Positions 23,638 to 32,299 of a DNA stretch of 38,552 nucleotides are shown here, piece by piece; the first letter of the stretch is position 1, and each line of letters opens with the position of its first letter. The notes under the pieces were generated by a model. The model was given only the letters and a program-made list of their open reading frames with translations, was not told where the DNA came from and made no database searches. The position numbers and the translations under genes are program-made. Location of the stretch: contig CAZLWL010000015.1 in assembly GCA_964563335.1 (NCBI GenBank), positions 1 to 38,552 of the forward strand, read 5' to 3'. This stretch comes from QNBT01 sp964563335 (GTDB lineage Bacteria > Planctomycetota > Phycisphaerae > Sedimentisphaerales > Anaerohalosphaeraceae).

Positions 23638-26012
23638 AGCTATCCGTGAGACAAAAGGTTGGTGCGGTCGTCAGCGGGGCTGTGAATGCGGCTATAAATA
23701 AGACGTTCGGCATCAGCCAGTTGGCACAGATGTGGCTGGCCGGCATGGACATGCCGGATTCCGCGTCCGGCAAGGCCACCAAGCCGTACAAACAGGTCGG
23801 CCTGGTCTTTACGTGCATCGAAAAACTTATCGCCGCCATCCAGGGCCTGCCGCCCGTTATGAGCACCATCGATGACAAGGTAGTCGAAGCGGGCCCTCAA
23901 TACGACCTGCTCTTTAACAATCCTGCAATGAGTTTTCAAAGGTTCGTTACCGAGTCGATCGGCCACTATGCCTTGACTCGCGATGTGTTCTGGGTCTTCA
24001 CCGAGATGGCCGGTACGGTGCCGAAAGAGATAATGGTTGTCGCCGGCTCGCAGATGCACCCGGTCACACACAACCGAACGGCCGGCGGCATTCTGTTGGG
24101 CTGGGAGTTCAGGGGCATGGGCGGCCGGCGGGCAAGGTTCGGGCTTAACGAAGTGTGTCAGTGGAAGAATTTTAATCCGTATGATAAGTTCCACGGCATC
24201 GGCCCGGCACAGGCGGCCAAGAACGATCTCGATTACAGTTTCGCCGCAAGCCTCTTAAACGCATCCGCACTCGACAACGGCGCCGATCTCGGCACGATCC
24301 TTACCACGCAGGGCAGCCTTGAAAAGGAACAGATCGAACTGCTGCGCTCGCAATTCGAGGCCCGCCACAGAGGTGCTGGCAACGCCAAGCGAACGGCGAT
24401 ACTTACCGGTGGCATGGACGTCAAAACTTCCGCCAGGTCTATGGTCGAAATGGAGGTAGCCAAGATCAGCGAAATGACCGACAAGAAAATCTGCTCGGCA
24501 TGGGGCGTCCCGCCCGGCGTCGCCGGTCTGATTACAGAGGCCCAGTATTCGCACGGCCCGGCGATGGAGGACTTTGTCTTTAATACGATCATCCCCTTAG
24601 CCCGCCTGTTTGCCGGCGAGGTCAACGCAGGGATATTGTCGAAGACTTATTCCCGTGATGCCCGCTCTGTCGAGATGGCAAAATCTAAAATATTCCGGGG
24701 CAGAGCAGCATCGCTACTCGCCAGAAACCCCGATCTTCGCGCAGCCCGCCAAAAAGCCGTCACGCAGAAGCAGGGCGTTTTCTTGTGGCTCGACACTACA
24801 GAGCACCCGGTGGTCCAGCGCGTGCAGCGTGAGACATCAGAGAAGGTCCTCAAGTTCACCGATGCCGGTATCCCGCTGAATGACCTTATCGAAAAACATG
24901 ATCTGCCGTATGAGCCGGTTGACTGGGGTAATGAATGGTGGATCAACATGGGCCGGGTACCGGCAAAATATATCCTCGAAGCCGGCCTCGAAGGCATAAC
25001 CGGCCCGAGCCTACCTGAAGGCGAACCGGAAGAGCTGGGCCTGGATGGTGCGGTCGAAAAGCTTACCCGCCAGATTGCAGAGCTCGTTGGATCTGAAAAA
25101 GCCACAAAGGCCGATGAAGACCGGCGGCTTCGTATCTGGCGCAGCTGGACGGCGACTTGGCTGCCCATCGAGCGCGAGTACCAAAACGCACTCAGAATCT
25201 ATTTCGTCCGCCAGCAGAGAATCTTAGAAAAGAAGCTCAAGGCCGCTCTCGGCGAACTCAGCGGTAAATCGACCAAAGACGTTGCCGACGACATTATCGC
25301 CCGCGTCGTCTTTGATTTGCGGACAGAGAATAACAAACTAAGGGTAATCAACCAGACCTTCTTTGATAAGGCCTCCGAACTCGGCGTCCGCCAGACATTG
25401 AGCGAGGTCCTCGGCCTTACCAGCGATGAGCTTGCGCAGCAGACAGAAGCCGCCAGGCGTGCAGCTTGGCTGAGAGGCAAGCGGGTGATTTCAACTACCA
25501 AGATAACCGGCGTCAACAAGACGACGCAGGATATGGTCGCACATCAGTTACAACAAGGCCTCGATGCGAGCGAAGGTCTTAACGACCTCACCGGCCGAAT
25601 TAAAACGACTCTCGGCTCCAATCGTGCCCGGGCGCTAAGGATTGCCCGCACTCAAACCGGCGGCGCCGTATCAACTGGCCGTCATGCAGGAATGCAGTCG
25701 GCAAATGTTGAGCGAAAGAGCTGGCTGACCAGTCGCGATAAAGACGTGCGGGATTCGCACTGGGCCGCAGAGGTAAGATATGCTGAAGGAATCCCACTGG
25801 ATCAACCCTTCGAGGTCGGCGGCCAGATGCTGATGTACCCGGGCGATCCATCCGGCTCGGCAGCTGAGATCATCAACTGCCGCTGCATGGAGCTTGCCCG
25901 CCGGGCAAAAGGCAAATCCTTCGACCTGGCGTTCTACGCCACAGTTCGATTTTACAGTTACGCACAAATGCAAAAATCGCAGTCGGAAAGTGAGGATAAT
26001 AATGGAGATTAA
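23634..26012 (+). CDS. Portal-MuF fusion protein
   Basis: 792 residues from ATG 23634 (GGAGG upstream, overlapping the terminase stop). The first about 440 residues are an HK97-type portal (KQVGLVFTCIEKLIAAIQGLPP ... ALTRDVFWVFTEMAG ... HPYDKFHGIGPAQAAKNDLDYS-like region, then GVPPGVAGLIT). After a Glu/Pro-rich linker (about 485-510) comes a helical region and a MuF-like head-morphogenesis domain (about 640-770: RALRIARTQTGGAVSTGRHAG, DKDVRDSHW, MYPGDPSGSAAEIINCRC). In Mu and SPP1 these are separate proteins, portal and gpF/gp7. A fused form would place MuF on every portal subunit. No frameshift or stop separates the two halves. Confidence 0.88.
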   Translation: MKLSVRQKVGAVVSGAVNAAINKTFGISQLAQMWLAGMDMPDSASGKATKPYKQVGLVFTCIEKLIAAIQGLPPVMSTIDDKVVEAGPQYDLLFNNPAMSFQRFVTESIGHYALTRDVFWVFTEMAGTVPKEIMVVAGSQMHPVTHNRTAGGILLGWEFRGMGGRRARFGLNEVCQWKNFNPYDKFHGIGPAQAAKNDLDYSFAASLLNASALDNGADLGTILTTQGSLEKEQIELLRSQFEARHRGAGNAKRTAILTGGMDVKTSARSMVEMEVAKISEMTDKKICSAWGVPPGVAGLITEAQYSHGPAMEDFVFNTIIPLARLFAGEVNAGILSKTYSRDARSVEMAKSKIFRGRAASLLARNPDLRAARQKAVTQKQGVFLWLDTTEHPVVQRVQRETSEKVLKFTDAGIPLNDLIEKHDLPYEPVDWGNEWWINMGRVPAKYILEAGLEGITGPSLPEGEPEELGLDGAVEKLTRQIAELVGSEKATKADEDRRLRIWRSWTATWLPIEREYQNALRIYFVRQQRILEKKLKAALGELSGKSTKDVADDIIARVVFDLRTENNKLRVINQTFFDKASELGVRQTLSEVLGLTSDELAQQTEAARRAAWLRGKRVISTTKITGVNKTTQDMVAHQLQQGLDASEGLNDLTGRIKTTLGSNRARALRIARTQTGGAVSTGRHAGMQSANVERKSWLTSRDKDVRDSHWAAEVRYAEGIPLDQPFEVGGQMLMYPGDPSGSAAEIINCRCMELARRAKGKSFDLAFYATVRFYSYAQMQKSQSESEDNNGD

Positions 26013-26778
26013 CACAAAAGACCTTAGACGCGTTCACGCTTTTGTTGTTGAAGAAAAAGACGCCATCGATATCGACGCCCATCGCATCAACTTTGTCGTA
26101 TCGACCGACGTCGTCGACCGCGACAACGAGCAGGTTTTGCCCGAGGCCGTATTCGAGGCTATTGGCCGCAAAGAGTTTGTTAGGAATCCGGTCTGCTTAG
26201 CTTGCCACAAGCACCGGCTTGATAACGGAGAGCCGCCCGGTATAGGTTCCTGGGATACGGAAACCGCGAAACTCAGAAAGCATCTCGTCGAGATGGAACT
26301 CCAATATGATGTCGAGTACGACCTCGGCAAGAAATACTGGATCGTCTATAAAAACAAAACCATGCGGGCGGTGTCTATCGGCTTCAGGATTCTGGATGGC
26401 CACGAAGAAACTAAGGATGGCAAACGCATCTACATCATAACTAAGGTCGAGCTTTATGAAATATCCTGTGTTGCGGTTGGAGCCAACCCTGATGCTGTTT
26501 CAAAAATTAAAGCCCTCTACGGCGGCAATGATAACACTGGTCTCGCCGAACAGCTCAAGGCCTCACAGGCAGAAACCGCCGACCAGGTCAAGCAGCACCT
26601 GGACAATTTCGCAGTTCGCATCGAGGACTCGCTCGATGATATCAAGTTGATATTAGCCGCCGTTCCGGACGGATTTGCACGGGACCTGCTCGGTAATCCC
26701 GATGATTCATCCGATCCCGCCGGCGATGACAAAAAAGCCGAGCAAATTTTAAGTACGCTAAATGAAATAAAAACTTAA
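26002..26778 (+). CDS. HK97-type prohead protease (S78 family)
   Basis: 258 residues from ATG 26002 with GAGGA 6 bases upstream. Residues 29-145 show the family core: FVVSTDVVDRDNEQVLP, RNPVCLACHKH (His69/His71 region), MRAVSIGF (Ser125 as likely nucleophile) and KVELYEISCVAVGANPDA. This protease digests the scaffold (delta) region of the capsid protein and itself during head maturation. The C-terminal tail (about 175-258) is low-complexity and probably removed. It is followed by the capsid gene, the classical order. Mu itself has a different protease-scaffold arrangement. Confidence 0.9.
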   Translation: MEINTKDLRRVHAFVVEEKDAIDIDAHRINFVVSTDVVDRDNEQVLPEAVFEAIGRKEFVRNPVCLACHKHRLDNGEPPGIGSWDTETAKLRKHLVEMELQYDVEYDLGKKYWIVYKNKTMRAVSIGFRILDGHEETKDGKRIYIITKVELYEISCVAVGANPDAVSKIKALYGGNDNTGLAEQLKASQAETADQVKQHLDNFAVRIEDSLDDIKLILAAVPDGFARDLLGNPDDSSDPAGDDKKAEQILSTLNEIKT

Positions 26779-26792
26779 TCAGGAGTATTATC

Positions 26793-28133
26793 ATGCCAGT
26801 TACACTGGACCAAATAGCTGAGGCTGTGGATGACGTAAAGAAAAACGCAGCCACGAAGACCGAGGTCATTACCCTCATTGACAAGAAGGTCGAAGAGGAC
26901 AAGGAAAAAGCAAAGGCCGAGACTCAAACGCTTTATGACAAGGCCGTGCAGGAGATGGAGGAGATCAGGCGTGCGAACGAGGCGATGGTAAGGCAGATCA
27001 AGCTGCTGCAGAGTACTCGCTTTGCCTCAATCAAGACACCAAGTAGTATGTACAGCGGCTGCTGGGGTGACCTCGAGACGGCCAAGAACTTCGGCCTGTT
27101 TGTCTTGGCGGAAGTGGGTAAGCGAAAAGAGGCCGGCGAGATGCTCGACTCTTTGGGTATCGAGCGCAAGCGGATAGTCGGCGATGAGGTCAAGGCGATG
27201 GGTGAAGATGTCGGCACGACGGGCGGTATTCTCGTCCCGACAGAATTTATCCCGAACCTGATACTGCTCATCGAAAAATACGGCGTCTATCGCCGCAACG
27301 CTCTCGAGTACCCGATGGCATCGGACAGCGCCGTAGCACCGAAGCTGACGAGCGGCCTGACCGTCTATTGCCCGGGTGCCGGTGTCGCCCCGACTCTCTC
27401 CGACGCCGCCTTCCACGCTATCGGGCTGAACGCCAAGAAATGGATGACGCTGACGGCCATCGATTCGGAGCTGACCGAAGATTCCGCCATTGCCATCGGC
27501 GAAATCGTCGGCTATCTAATCGGCCACGCCTTCGCTAAGAAAGAGGATGAGGTCGGCTTCCTCGGCGATGGAACGAGCACCTACTTCGGCCATACCGGCA
27601 TAACAGGTGCGCTCAGGGCCGTTGACGCTGCTATCGCCAATATCAAGAGCCTGGTTATCGGGGCGGGTGCAGGCGCCTCCTATGCCAATCTGGCTTTGAC
27701 CGACTTCGAAGGCGTCTTGGGTATTGTCCCCGATTATGCCGACGATGGCGACCTGAAGTGGTACTGCAGCCGTTTGTTTTACTACACTGTGATGCTCAGG
27801 CTTGCGCTCGCCGCCGGCGGTGTAAACGCCACCGAGATCATTGCCGGCCGAGGCGCCAAGGAAAAGACCTTCCTGTCTTACCCGGTCGAGTTCACCCAGG
27901 CGATGCCCAAGACCTGTGCCGTCAGCCAGATATGCGCACTGCTCGCCAACTTGAAGATGGGTGCCTACCTGGGTGACCGCAGGCGGCTGACCATCGACCG
28001 CTCGACTGAGGCATACTTCTCGACCGACCAATTGGGTATAAAAGGCACCGAGCGGGTTGCGCCGTCGGTTCATGGTGTCGGCGATACGACCGACGCCGGT
28101 CCGATCTGCGCACTGATAACGAAGGCATCTTGA
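26793..28133 (+). CDS. HK97-fold major capsid protein
   Basis: 446 residues. The first about 75 residues are a charged coiled coil (DDVKKNAATKTEVITLIDKKVEEDKEKAKAE ...), the delta/scaffold domain expected to be cleaved by the upstream protease. The mature part has GGILVPTEFIPNLILLIEKYGVYRRNA, KKEDEVGFLGDGTS and a C-terminal GDRRRLTIDRSTEAYFSTDQLGIKGTERVA, all typical of phage_capsid (PF05065) proteins. It forms the icosahedral shell. AGGAG precedes the ATG. Confidence 0.92.
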   Translation: MPVTLDQIAEAVDDVKKNAATKTEVITLIDKKVEEDKEKAKAETQTLYDKAVQEMEEIRRANEAMVRQIKLLQSTRFASIKTPSSMYSGCWGDLETAKNFGLFVLAEVGKRKEAGEMLDSLGIERKRIVGDEVKAMGEDVGTTGGILVPTEFIPNLILLIEKYGVYRRNALEYPMASDSAVAPKLTSGLTVYCPGAGVAPTLSDAAFHAIGLNAKKWMTLTAIDSELTEDSAIAIGEIVGYLIGHAFAKKEDEVGFLGDGTSTYFGHTGITGALRAVDAAIANIKSLVIGAGAGASYANLALTDFEGVLGIVPDYADDGDLKWYCSRLFYYTVMLRLALAAGGVNATEIIAGRGAKEKTFLSYPVEFTQAMPKTCAVSQICALLANLKMGAYLGDRRRLTIDRSTEAYFSTDQLGIKGTERVAPSVHGVGDTTDAGPICALITKAS

Positions 28134-28208
28134 TCAGCCCTGTGTCAATCCGCGAAATCTGTGATTAAAAACAAATAAAAAATTATTTCAAAAAGAAAGG
28201 TTGAAAAC

Positions 28209-28664
28209 ATGATAGATGTACAGAACATGAAGTTCGTCATTCTCCTGCAGCCGGAAACGAAAAACAACGGCGATTTCACCAACAATGCCTACGTTGACGT
28301 GCAAGGCTGGAACCACCTACGGGTCCTGTTCATCACCGGCGTCATTACGGCATCCGCTCCCATCGGTTCAACCGCCGAAGGCACCGCGCCGCTGGTCGAG
28401 GAATGCGACACCACCGACGGCAGTTACACCGCCGTCGCCGGTGCCGCCCTGGCCGATGCTATCGCCGATAGCGAGGACAATAAGCTCTTTGCCATCGATA
28501 TCGACCTGGCCAAAACGCACAAGCGTTACATGCGGGTCCAGGCGCCGCATTGCGGCGACGGCACACCCGGTGCGTCCCTGGCGATTATCGGTGTCCTGTC
28601 TCGCGGCGACATCAGTCCGAAGAACGCCGCCGGTATGGGATTGACCGAGCTGATCGCTGCGTAG
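28209..28664 (+). CDS. Probable head decoration or structural protein
   Basis: 151 residues directly after the capsid gene with AAAGG before the ATG. Beta-rich and acidic; the sequence NAYVDVQGWNHLRVLFITGV ... ECDTTDGSYTAVAGAALADA ... RYMRVQAPHCGDGTPGASLAIIGVLSRGD resembles small phage structural proteins that coat heads or tails. No specific family is certain. The gap and hairpin after it suggest that capsid and this gene can be expressed as a high-level pair. Confidence 0.6.
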   Translation: MIDVQNMKFVILLQPETKNNGDFTNNAYVDVQGWNHLRVLFITGVITASAPIGSTAEGTAPLVEECDTTDGSYTAVAGAALADAIADSEDNKLFAIDIDLAKTHKRYMRVQAPHCGDGTPGASLAIIGVLSRGDISPKNAAGMGLTELIAA

Positions 28665-28701
28665 GCAGCGTAGCAAGTAGCTGAAAGAATGTTTAATAAT
28701 T

Positions 28702-28728
28702 ACCCGCCCGTCTTCGTGGCGGGCGGGT
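28702..28728 (+). terminator. Hairpin between head genes, attenuator candidate
   Basis: ACCCGCCCG, 9-base loop, CGGGCGGGT: a perfect 9-pair stem 38 bases after a structural gene. It is followed by ATTCC rather than a T-run, so probably an attenuator or mRNA stabiliser lowering expression of downstream genes relative to capsid. Confidence 0.55.
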
Positions 28729-28756
28729 ATTCCAAAACGAGTACGGAGTGCAAATT

Positions 28757-29287
28757 ATGTGGATTTTAATGAAAGAGACATACGCCGGCGGGATCGGCTG
28801 CTTTAACAAGGGCGTAAAATACGACCTGCCGCCCGATATTGTCCGGCACATACCGAAGGACTGCTACAAAAAGACCTGCCCACCCTGGGATGAAAAGATA
28901 GACAGGCCGGCCGTCGCCCTGCAAAACGCCCGCGCCGCCGCCCAGGCCGCCGCCGACCAGGTGACCCGACTCGAGCAAGAGATTGATTCTGCCAAAACCA
29001 ATATCGAGCAGCTCGGCCACCAGGTGAAGGCCAAGACAAGCCAGCTCGATAAGGCAAAGGCTAACGCCAAGCGGCTCGCCAATATCGCCAAGCAAAGGGC
29101 TGACAAGATCGCAAAGGCAAAGGCTGAAGCTGATGCGAAAGCCGAAGCTGAAGCTGAAGCTGAACAATCGCAGGAGTCCGAAAATGCAGGACAAGCCCAA
29201 GGACAAGAGGCCGGACCGGACGGGCCGCAAACAGGTGGACCGGAGCCCGAAGGACAAACAGTTCCGACCGGACAAGGCGCCGGATAA
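28757..29287 (+). CDS. Coiled-coil head/neck-region protein, low complexity
   Basis: 176 residues from ATG 28757 (GGAG upstream; a GTG three codons earlier is possible). A short globular start (MWILMKETYAGGIGCFNKGVKYDLPPDIVRHIPKDC) resembles capsid-adjacent phage proteins. It is followed by a long coiled coil rich in Ala, Lys, Asp and Glu (about 58-140, with KAKAEADAKAEAEAEAE repeats) and a Gly/Pro/Gln/Glu tail. Position between capsid and connector suggests a neck or scaffold-like role. Function unknown; the repeats are simple-sequence and likely variable. Confidence 0.55.
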   Translation: MWILMKETYAGGIGCFNKGVKYDLPPDIVRHIPKDCYKKTCPPWDEKIDRPAVALQNARAAAQAAADQVTRLEQEIDSAKTNIEQLGHQVKAKTSQLDKAKANAKRLANIAKQRADKIAKAKAEADAKAEAEAEAEQSQESENAGQAQGQEAGPDGPQTGGPEPEGQTVPTGQGAG

Positions 29288-29343
29288 ATACAAAACAAAA
29301 GGACTTTAACGGCCCTGTAAAGCCGTGTTAATTGGTGTGTAAA

Positions 29344-30294
29344 ATGGCTGAACTTGTCGCAAAAACGAGCGCCGCGATTGCAGTCGATGACTCACTGACG
29401 ACACTTATCGACTGGGTAAACATCGAGCAGGTGTCCGGCTTTACCATCATTGTCGCCAATGCGGGCGGCGGCTCGGCCAACGATATTACGGACGTTCAGA
29501 TAGACACATCCGATGATGGTGGTGCCACGTCAAATCTGGATCAGCACGATGGCGTCCCCGCCGTTCCCATAACTTCCGGCAATGCCAAGCCCTGTACGTT
29601 CACAGAGACCGCAAAGTTTGTCCGTGTCCGTGCAAAGTGTGCTTCAGGAGAGGACACCACGGCCACGGCCACTTTGTTGGCGGACTCTGTATCTGGCAGG
29701 ATTTGCACGCTGGCGGATGTCAAGGATCGCCTGGGCCTGACCGATACAGACTACGACCAGTTAATTAACAGAATCATTCTCGGCATCGAGGCCGTGTTTG
29801 ATGGTTTCACTAACCGTCAGCTTATCGTGCCGGCGGCCGATGTCACTGAGTACTACACAGCCTGCGGTCCACAATTGCAGTTGAATCGCTGGCCGATCGT
29901 CTCGATAACGTCAATCAAACAGATGGTCGATTACGATTTCGCCTCCGCCGATGCCCTGACCGCCAACAGCGGCTATCGACTTGTCAACGCCGGCAAAAAC
30001 GGCATCGTTTATCGCATGTACGCGGCATGGCTCACGATCCCTGACTGCATCCAGGCCATTTATCGCGGTGGCTACGCATCGGCGGGCCAGACGCCCGGTA
30101 CCGGCGAGACCGCAATGCCGAATGACCTGCGAGAGGCAGCCATCGAGCAGGCCAGTTTTATCTTCAAGCGTAAAGATGACATCGGCCTTGCCGGCGTCAG
30201 CGCTGAAGGTGGTTCGATGAGTAAGTTCAGCGCAATAAAGCTGCTGCCGATAGTCGAGCAAATCTTGAAAAAATACAGGAGGCCCCAGCTATGA
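29344..30294 (+). CDS. Head-tail connector with extra N-terminal beta domain
   Basis: 316 residues from ATG 29344. Residues about 1-122 form a beta domain (TIIVANAGGGSANDITDVQIDTSDDGG ... KFVRVRAKCASGEDTTATATLLADS). From about 123 on, LADVKDRLGLTDTDYDQLINRIILGIEAVFDGFTNR ... PNDLREAAIEQASFIFKRKDDIGL ... is the pattern of gp6-like head-tail connector proteins (HK97 gp6 type), which form a ring under the portal. The N-terminal domain is not part of the usual connector (about 100-190 residues), so this is a domain addition. Ends with an ATGA overlap with the next gene. Confidence 0.8.
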   Translation: MAELVAKTSAAIAVDDSLTTLIDWVNIEQVSGFTIIVANAGGGSANDITDVQIDTSDDGGATSNLDQHDGVPAVPITSGNAKPCTFTETAKFVRVRAKCASGEDTTATATLLADSVSGRICTLADVKDRLGLTDTDYDQLINRIILGIEAVFDGFTNRQLIVPAADVTEYYTACGPQLQLNRWPIVSITSIKQMVDYDFASADALTANSGYRLVNAGKNGIVYRMYAAWLTIPDCIQAIYRGGYASAGQTPGTGETAMPNDLREAAIEQASFIFKRKDDIGLAGVSAEGGSMSKFSAIKLLPIVEQILKKYRRPQL

Positions 30295-30884
30295 TGATTC
30301 AACTCCAGATGGGACCCGGCTTTCAGCAGGCGGCCGCCGAATTAGGCTCGATGGGCCGGCACCTTTTGGAAGCCACATCCGAAGGCTTAAAAAATGCTGT
30401 CCAACTCGCAGCCAATAGGGTGTCTGAAGAATATCTTACCGGCCAGGCCTTAAAAACAAGGACAGGCCTGCTCAAAAAGGCCGTGCAGGGCTGGGTGATA
30501 TCCGACTTCGAGGGTGTGGTCGGCGTCGCCGAAGGTTCGGCGGTGTCGAAGTACGCCTGGCTGTTGGGTGATGAGGAAAAAACCATCACGCCGAAAAAGG
30601 GCAAGTTCTTAACTATTCCTATCGGTGAGAACCTGACTGGTGCAGGCGTCGCAAGATTCTCGTCGCCGAGACAGGTCGAGGATGGTTTTTTCGTGAAGAC
30701 AAAAGGCCGGCTGTTCTTCGGCAGAAAGCAGGGCAAGCGAGGCAGGTTCCGTCCGCTCTTTGTCCTGGTCAAGAGTGTGTTTGTTCAGGGCTCGGGCGCC
30801 CTCTACGATGGCGTGATGGACAGCCTGGACGATATGTCCGGCGTGATCGAAGACCGGATCGCAAGAAAGGTGGGGGCGAACTGA
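30291..30884 (+). CDS. HK97 gp10 / Mu gpG-like tail-completion protein
   Basis: 197 residues. N-terminal helical region with conserved-type features (FQQAAAELGSMGRHLLEATSEGLKNAVQLAANRVSEEYLTGQALKTRTGLLKKAV), then beta segments (GVVGVAEGSAVSKYAWLLG) and a C-terminal helix (GVMDSLDDMSGVIEDRIARKVG). The pattern LKTRTG-L ... V ... V-sG ... YA-f/l-e-G is shared by minor tail/virion-morphogenesis proteins that finish the tail or join it to the head. Location between connector and tail terminator agrees. Coupled on both sides. Confidence 0.7.
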   Translation: MMIQLQMGPGFQQAAAELGSMGRHLLEATSEGLKNAVQLAANRVSEEYLTGQALKTRTGLLKKAVQGWVISDFEGVVGVAEGSAVSKYAWLLGDEEKTITPKKGKFLTIPIGENLTGAGVARFSSPRQVEDGFFVKTKGRLFFGRKQGKRGRFRPLFVLVKSVFVQGSGALYDGVMDSLDDMSGVIEDRIARKVGAN

Positions 30885-31354
30885 TGGCAAATGATGGCGG
30901 ATTGAGAGCGAAGCTCGAGCAGTGGATGGCCGACACGCTAACTGCGCTGCAGTCGGGCGGCTCGAACGTGTTCAAAACGGCCGATGTGTGGAAACACCAG
31001 GTCGGGCCGACTCGGGGCGGTATGGAGGCCTTCACCCGCTACCAGCCGTTTGCCTTTGCCGGTTGGGACGGAGGAGGTAGTGCCCGCGAGGGCGACAAGG
31101 ATTTAAGGCAAATAATCAGGTTGAGCGTGCTGATAGGCGTTGAATCAAGAAAAGACGGCGATGCCAGGACGGGCAACAGCCGGCACCTCGGGACGAGCAA
31201 GATCTGTGAGCTGGTCATCGCCGCCTTTGACAAGCAGCACCCGGGCGGCGGACTGACCTGTGATGAGTTTTATTACATGGACGAAGTCGAGCAGCTCGAT
31301 GCGCCAAAGAAACACGCAACCCAGTTGTTTTTTGAAACCAGTTACATGACTTAG
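30884..31354 (+). CDS. Tail terminator / Mu gp37-like protein
   Basis: 156 residues. N-terminus GLRAKLEQWMADTLTAL, a centre RQIIRLSVLIGVESRKDGDARTG, NSRHLGTSKICELVIAAF and a C-terminal ATQLFFETSYM follow the layout of phage tail-terminator proteins (helix, strands, helix, strand) and of the Mu gp37/DUF1834 type. These cap the tail tube and join it to the connector. Assigned mainly from position just before the tail-tube candidate. Confidence 0.6.
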   Translation: MANDGGLRAKLEQWMADTLTALQSGGSNVFKTADVWKHQVGPTRGGMEAFTRYQPFAFAGWDGGGSAREGDKDLRQIIRLSVLIGVESRKDGDARTGNSRHLGTSKICELVIAAFDKQHPGGGLTCDEFYYMDEVEQLDAPKKHATQLFFETSYMT

Positions 31355-31364
31355 GAGTCTTATT

Positions 31365-32276
31365 ATGGCAACGGTAAATAATAGGGTCAAAACCCCCCAG
31401 GCATCCGTAATCAACGGTGTCGATGCCGGCGGCACAATGACGGCGGTCATCACCGAGGGTTACGAGAACGTCATGCGTTCGGCGCCGGACGGTCTGCAAC
31501 TGCCGGTTATCGACCGGGAGATCCAGTACGTCCGTGGTGTTATCGTTACGCAGGACTGGATTAAGGCAATCGACCTCTTGACCGGCACACTCGGCACTTA
31601 TGTATTTTATGAACGCAAGAGCGGAGCCGCCGTCGCAACCGGTTACATCCAGCACACAATCACCGCCCCGGTCATCCACCGCATAACCATCCGGCTCACC
31701 AAGGCCGGTTATGCCCAGGTGGAGTTTGCCTTCGAGTGCAAGGCGGCCGATGAGACTGGAACGATTGCCGATATGCACGCCATGCTCGATGACCAGGCGG
31801 CGCCGAGCGATATCTCCTCCGCTCGCGGCGGCTATAGGGTGGTAACGACGGCCCACGGAGCCGTTTCGATTTACCACGTGACGAGTTTTGAATTCAGCCT
31901 GGCAATGAAGCTGGTCAAGGCCTGCAACGATGCCGATGTTGCTTACACCTGTGTCGATGCGAACCTGACCGGTATGACGGCCACCGGCTCGATCGGCTTC
32001 CAGGACTCAGAGATTGCCACTACCAACCTAAAGTGCCAGCAGCTTCTTCTCGCGGTGGCGGGAGACCTCGTGTTGACGGTACTGCAATCACAGGGTGCAA
32101 CAAATAAGGTGATTACGATTGCCAACGTGGTATTCTTGTCGGCGGGCGAAAATTCCAACGTGGAAACAGATTTTACCGGCTACACCGCCCAGTTCGATAT
32201 TGCCAATAATCCGGCGACGCCGCTGACTCTCGAGGGAACCGACAAGATAATCACCATCGAAGACGAAGCCGCCTAA
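31365..32276 (+). CDS. Probable major tail tube protein
   Basis: 303 residues, AGGAG before the ATG. Beta-rich throughout with many Thr/Val/Ile strands (VATGYIQHTITAPVIHRITIRLTKAGYAQVEFAFECKAA ...; FEFSLAMKLVKA ...). It ends with TPLTLEGTDKIITIEDEA. The place directly before the tape measure is that of the tail tube in siphoviruses. No sheath gene accompanies it. Family not recognised from sequence alone; position is the main evidence. Confidence 0.6.
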   Translation: MATVNNRVKTPQASVINGVDAGGTMTAVITEGYENVMRSAPDGLQLPVIDREIQYVRGVIVTQDWIKAIDLLTGTLGTYVFYERKSGAAVATGYIQHTITAPVIHRITIRLTKAGYAQVEFAFECKAADETGTIADMHAMLDDQAAPSDISSARGGYRVVTTAHGAVSIYHVTSFEFSLAMKLVKACNDADVAYTCVDANLTGMTATGSIGFQDSEIATTNLKCQQLLLAVAGDLVLTVLQSQGATNKVITIANVVFLSAGENSNVETDFTGYTAQFDIANNPATPLTLEGTDKIITIEDEAA

Positions 32277-32299
32277 CGACTAATTACTAACGACTAAGC

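Noticed and set aside
31365..32276. Tail sheath protein
   Set aside because: Too short (303 residues) and without the sheath patterns; position before the tape measure fits a tail tube.
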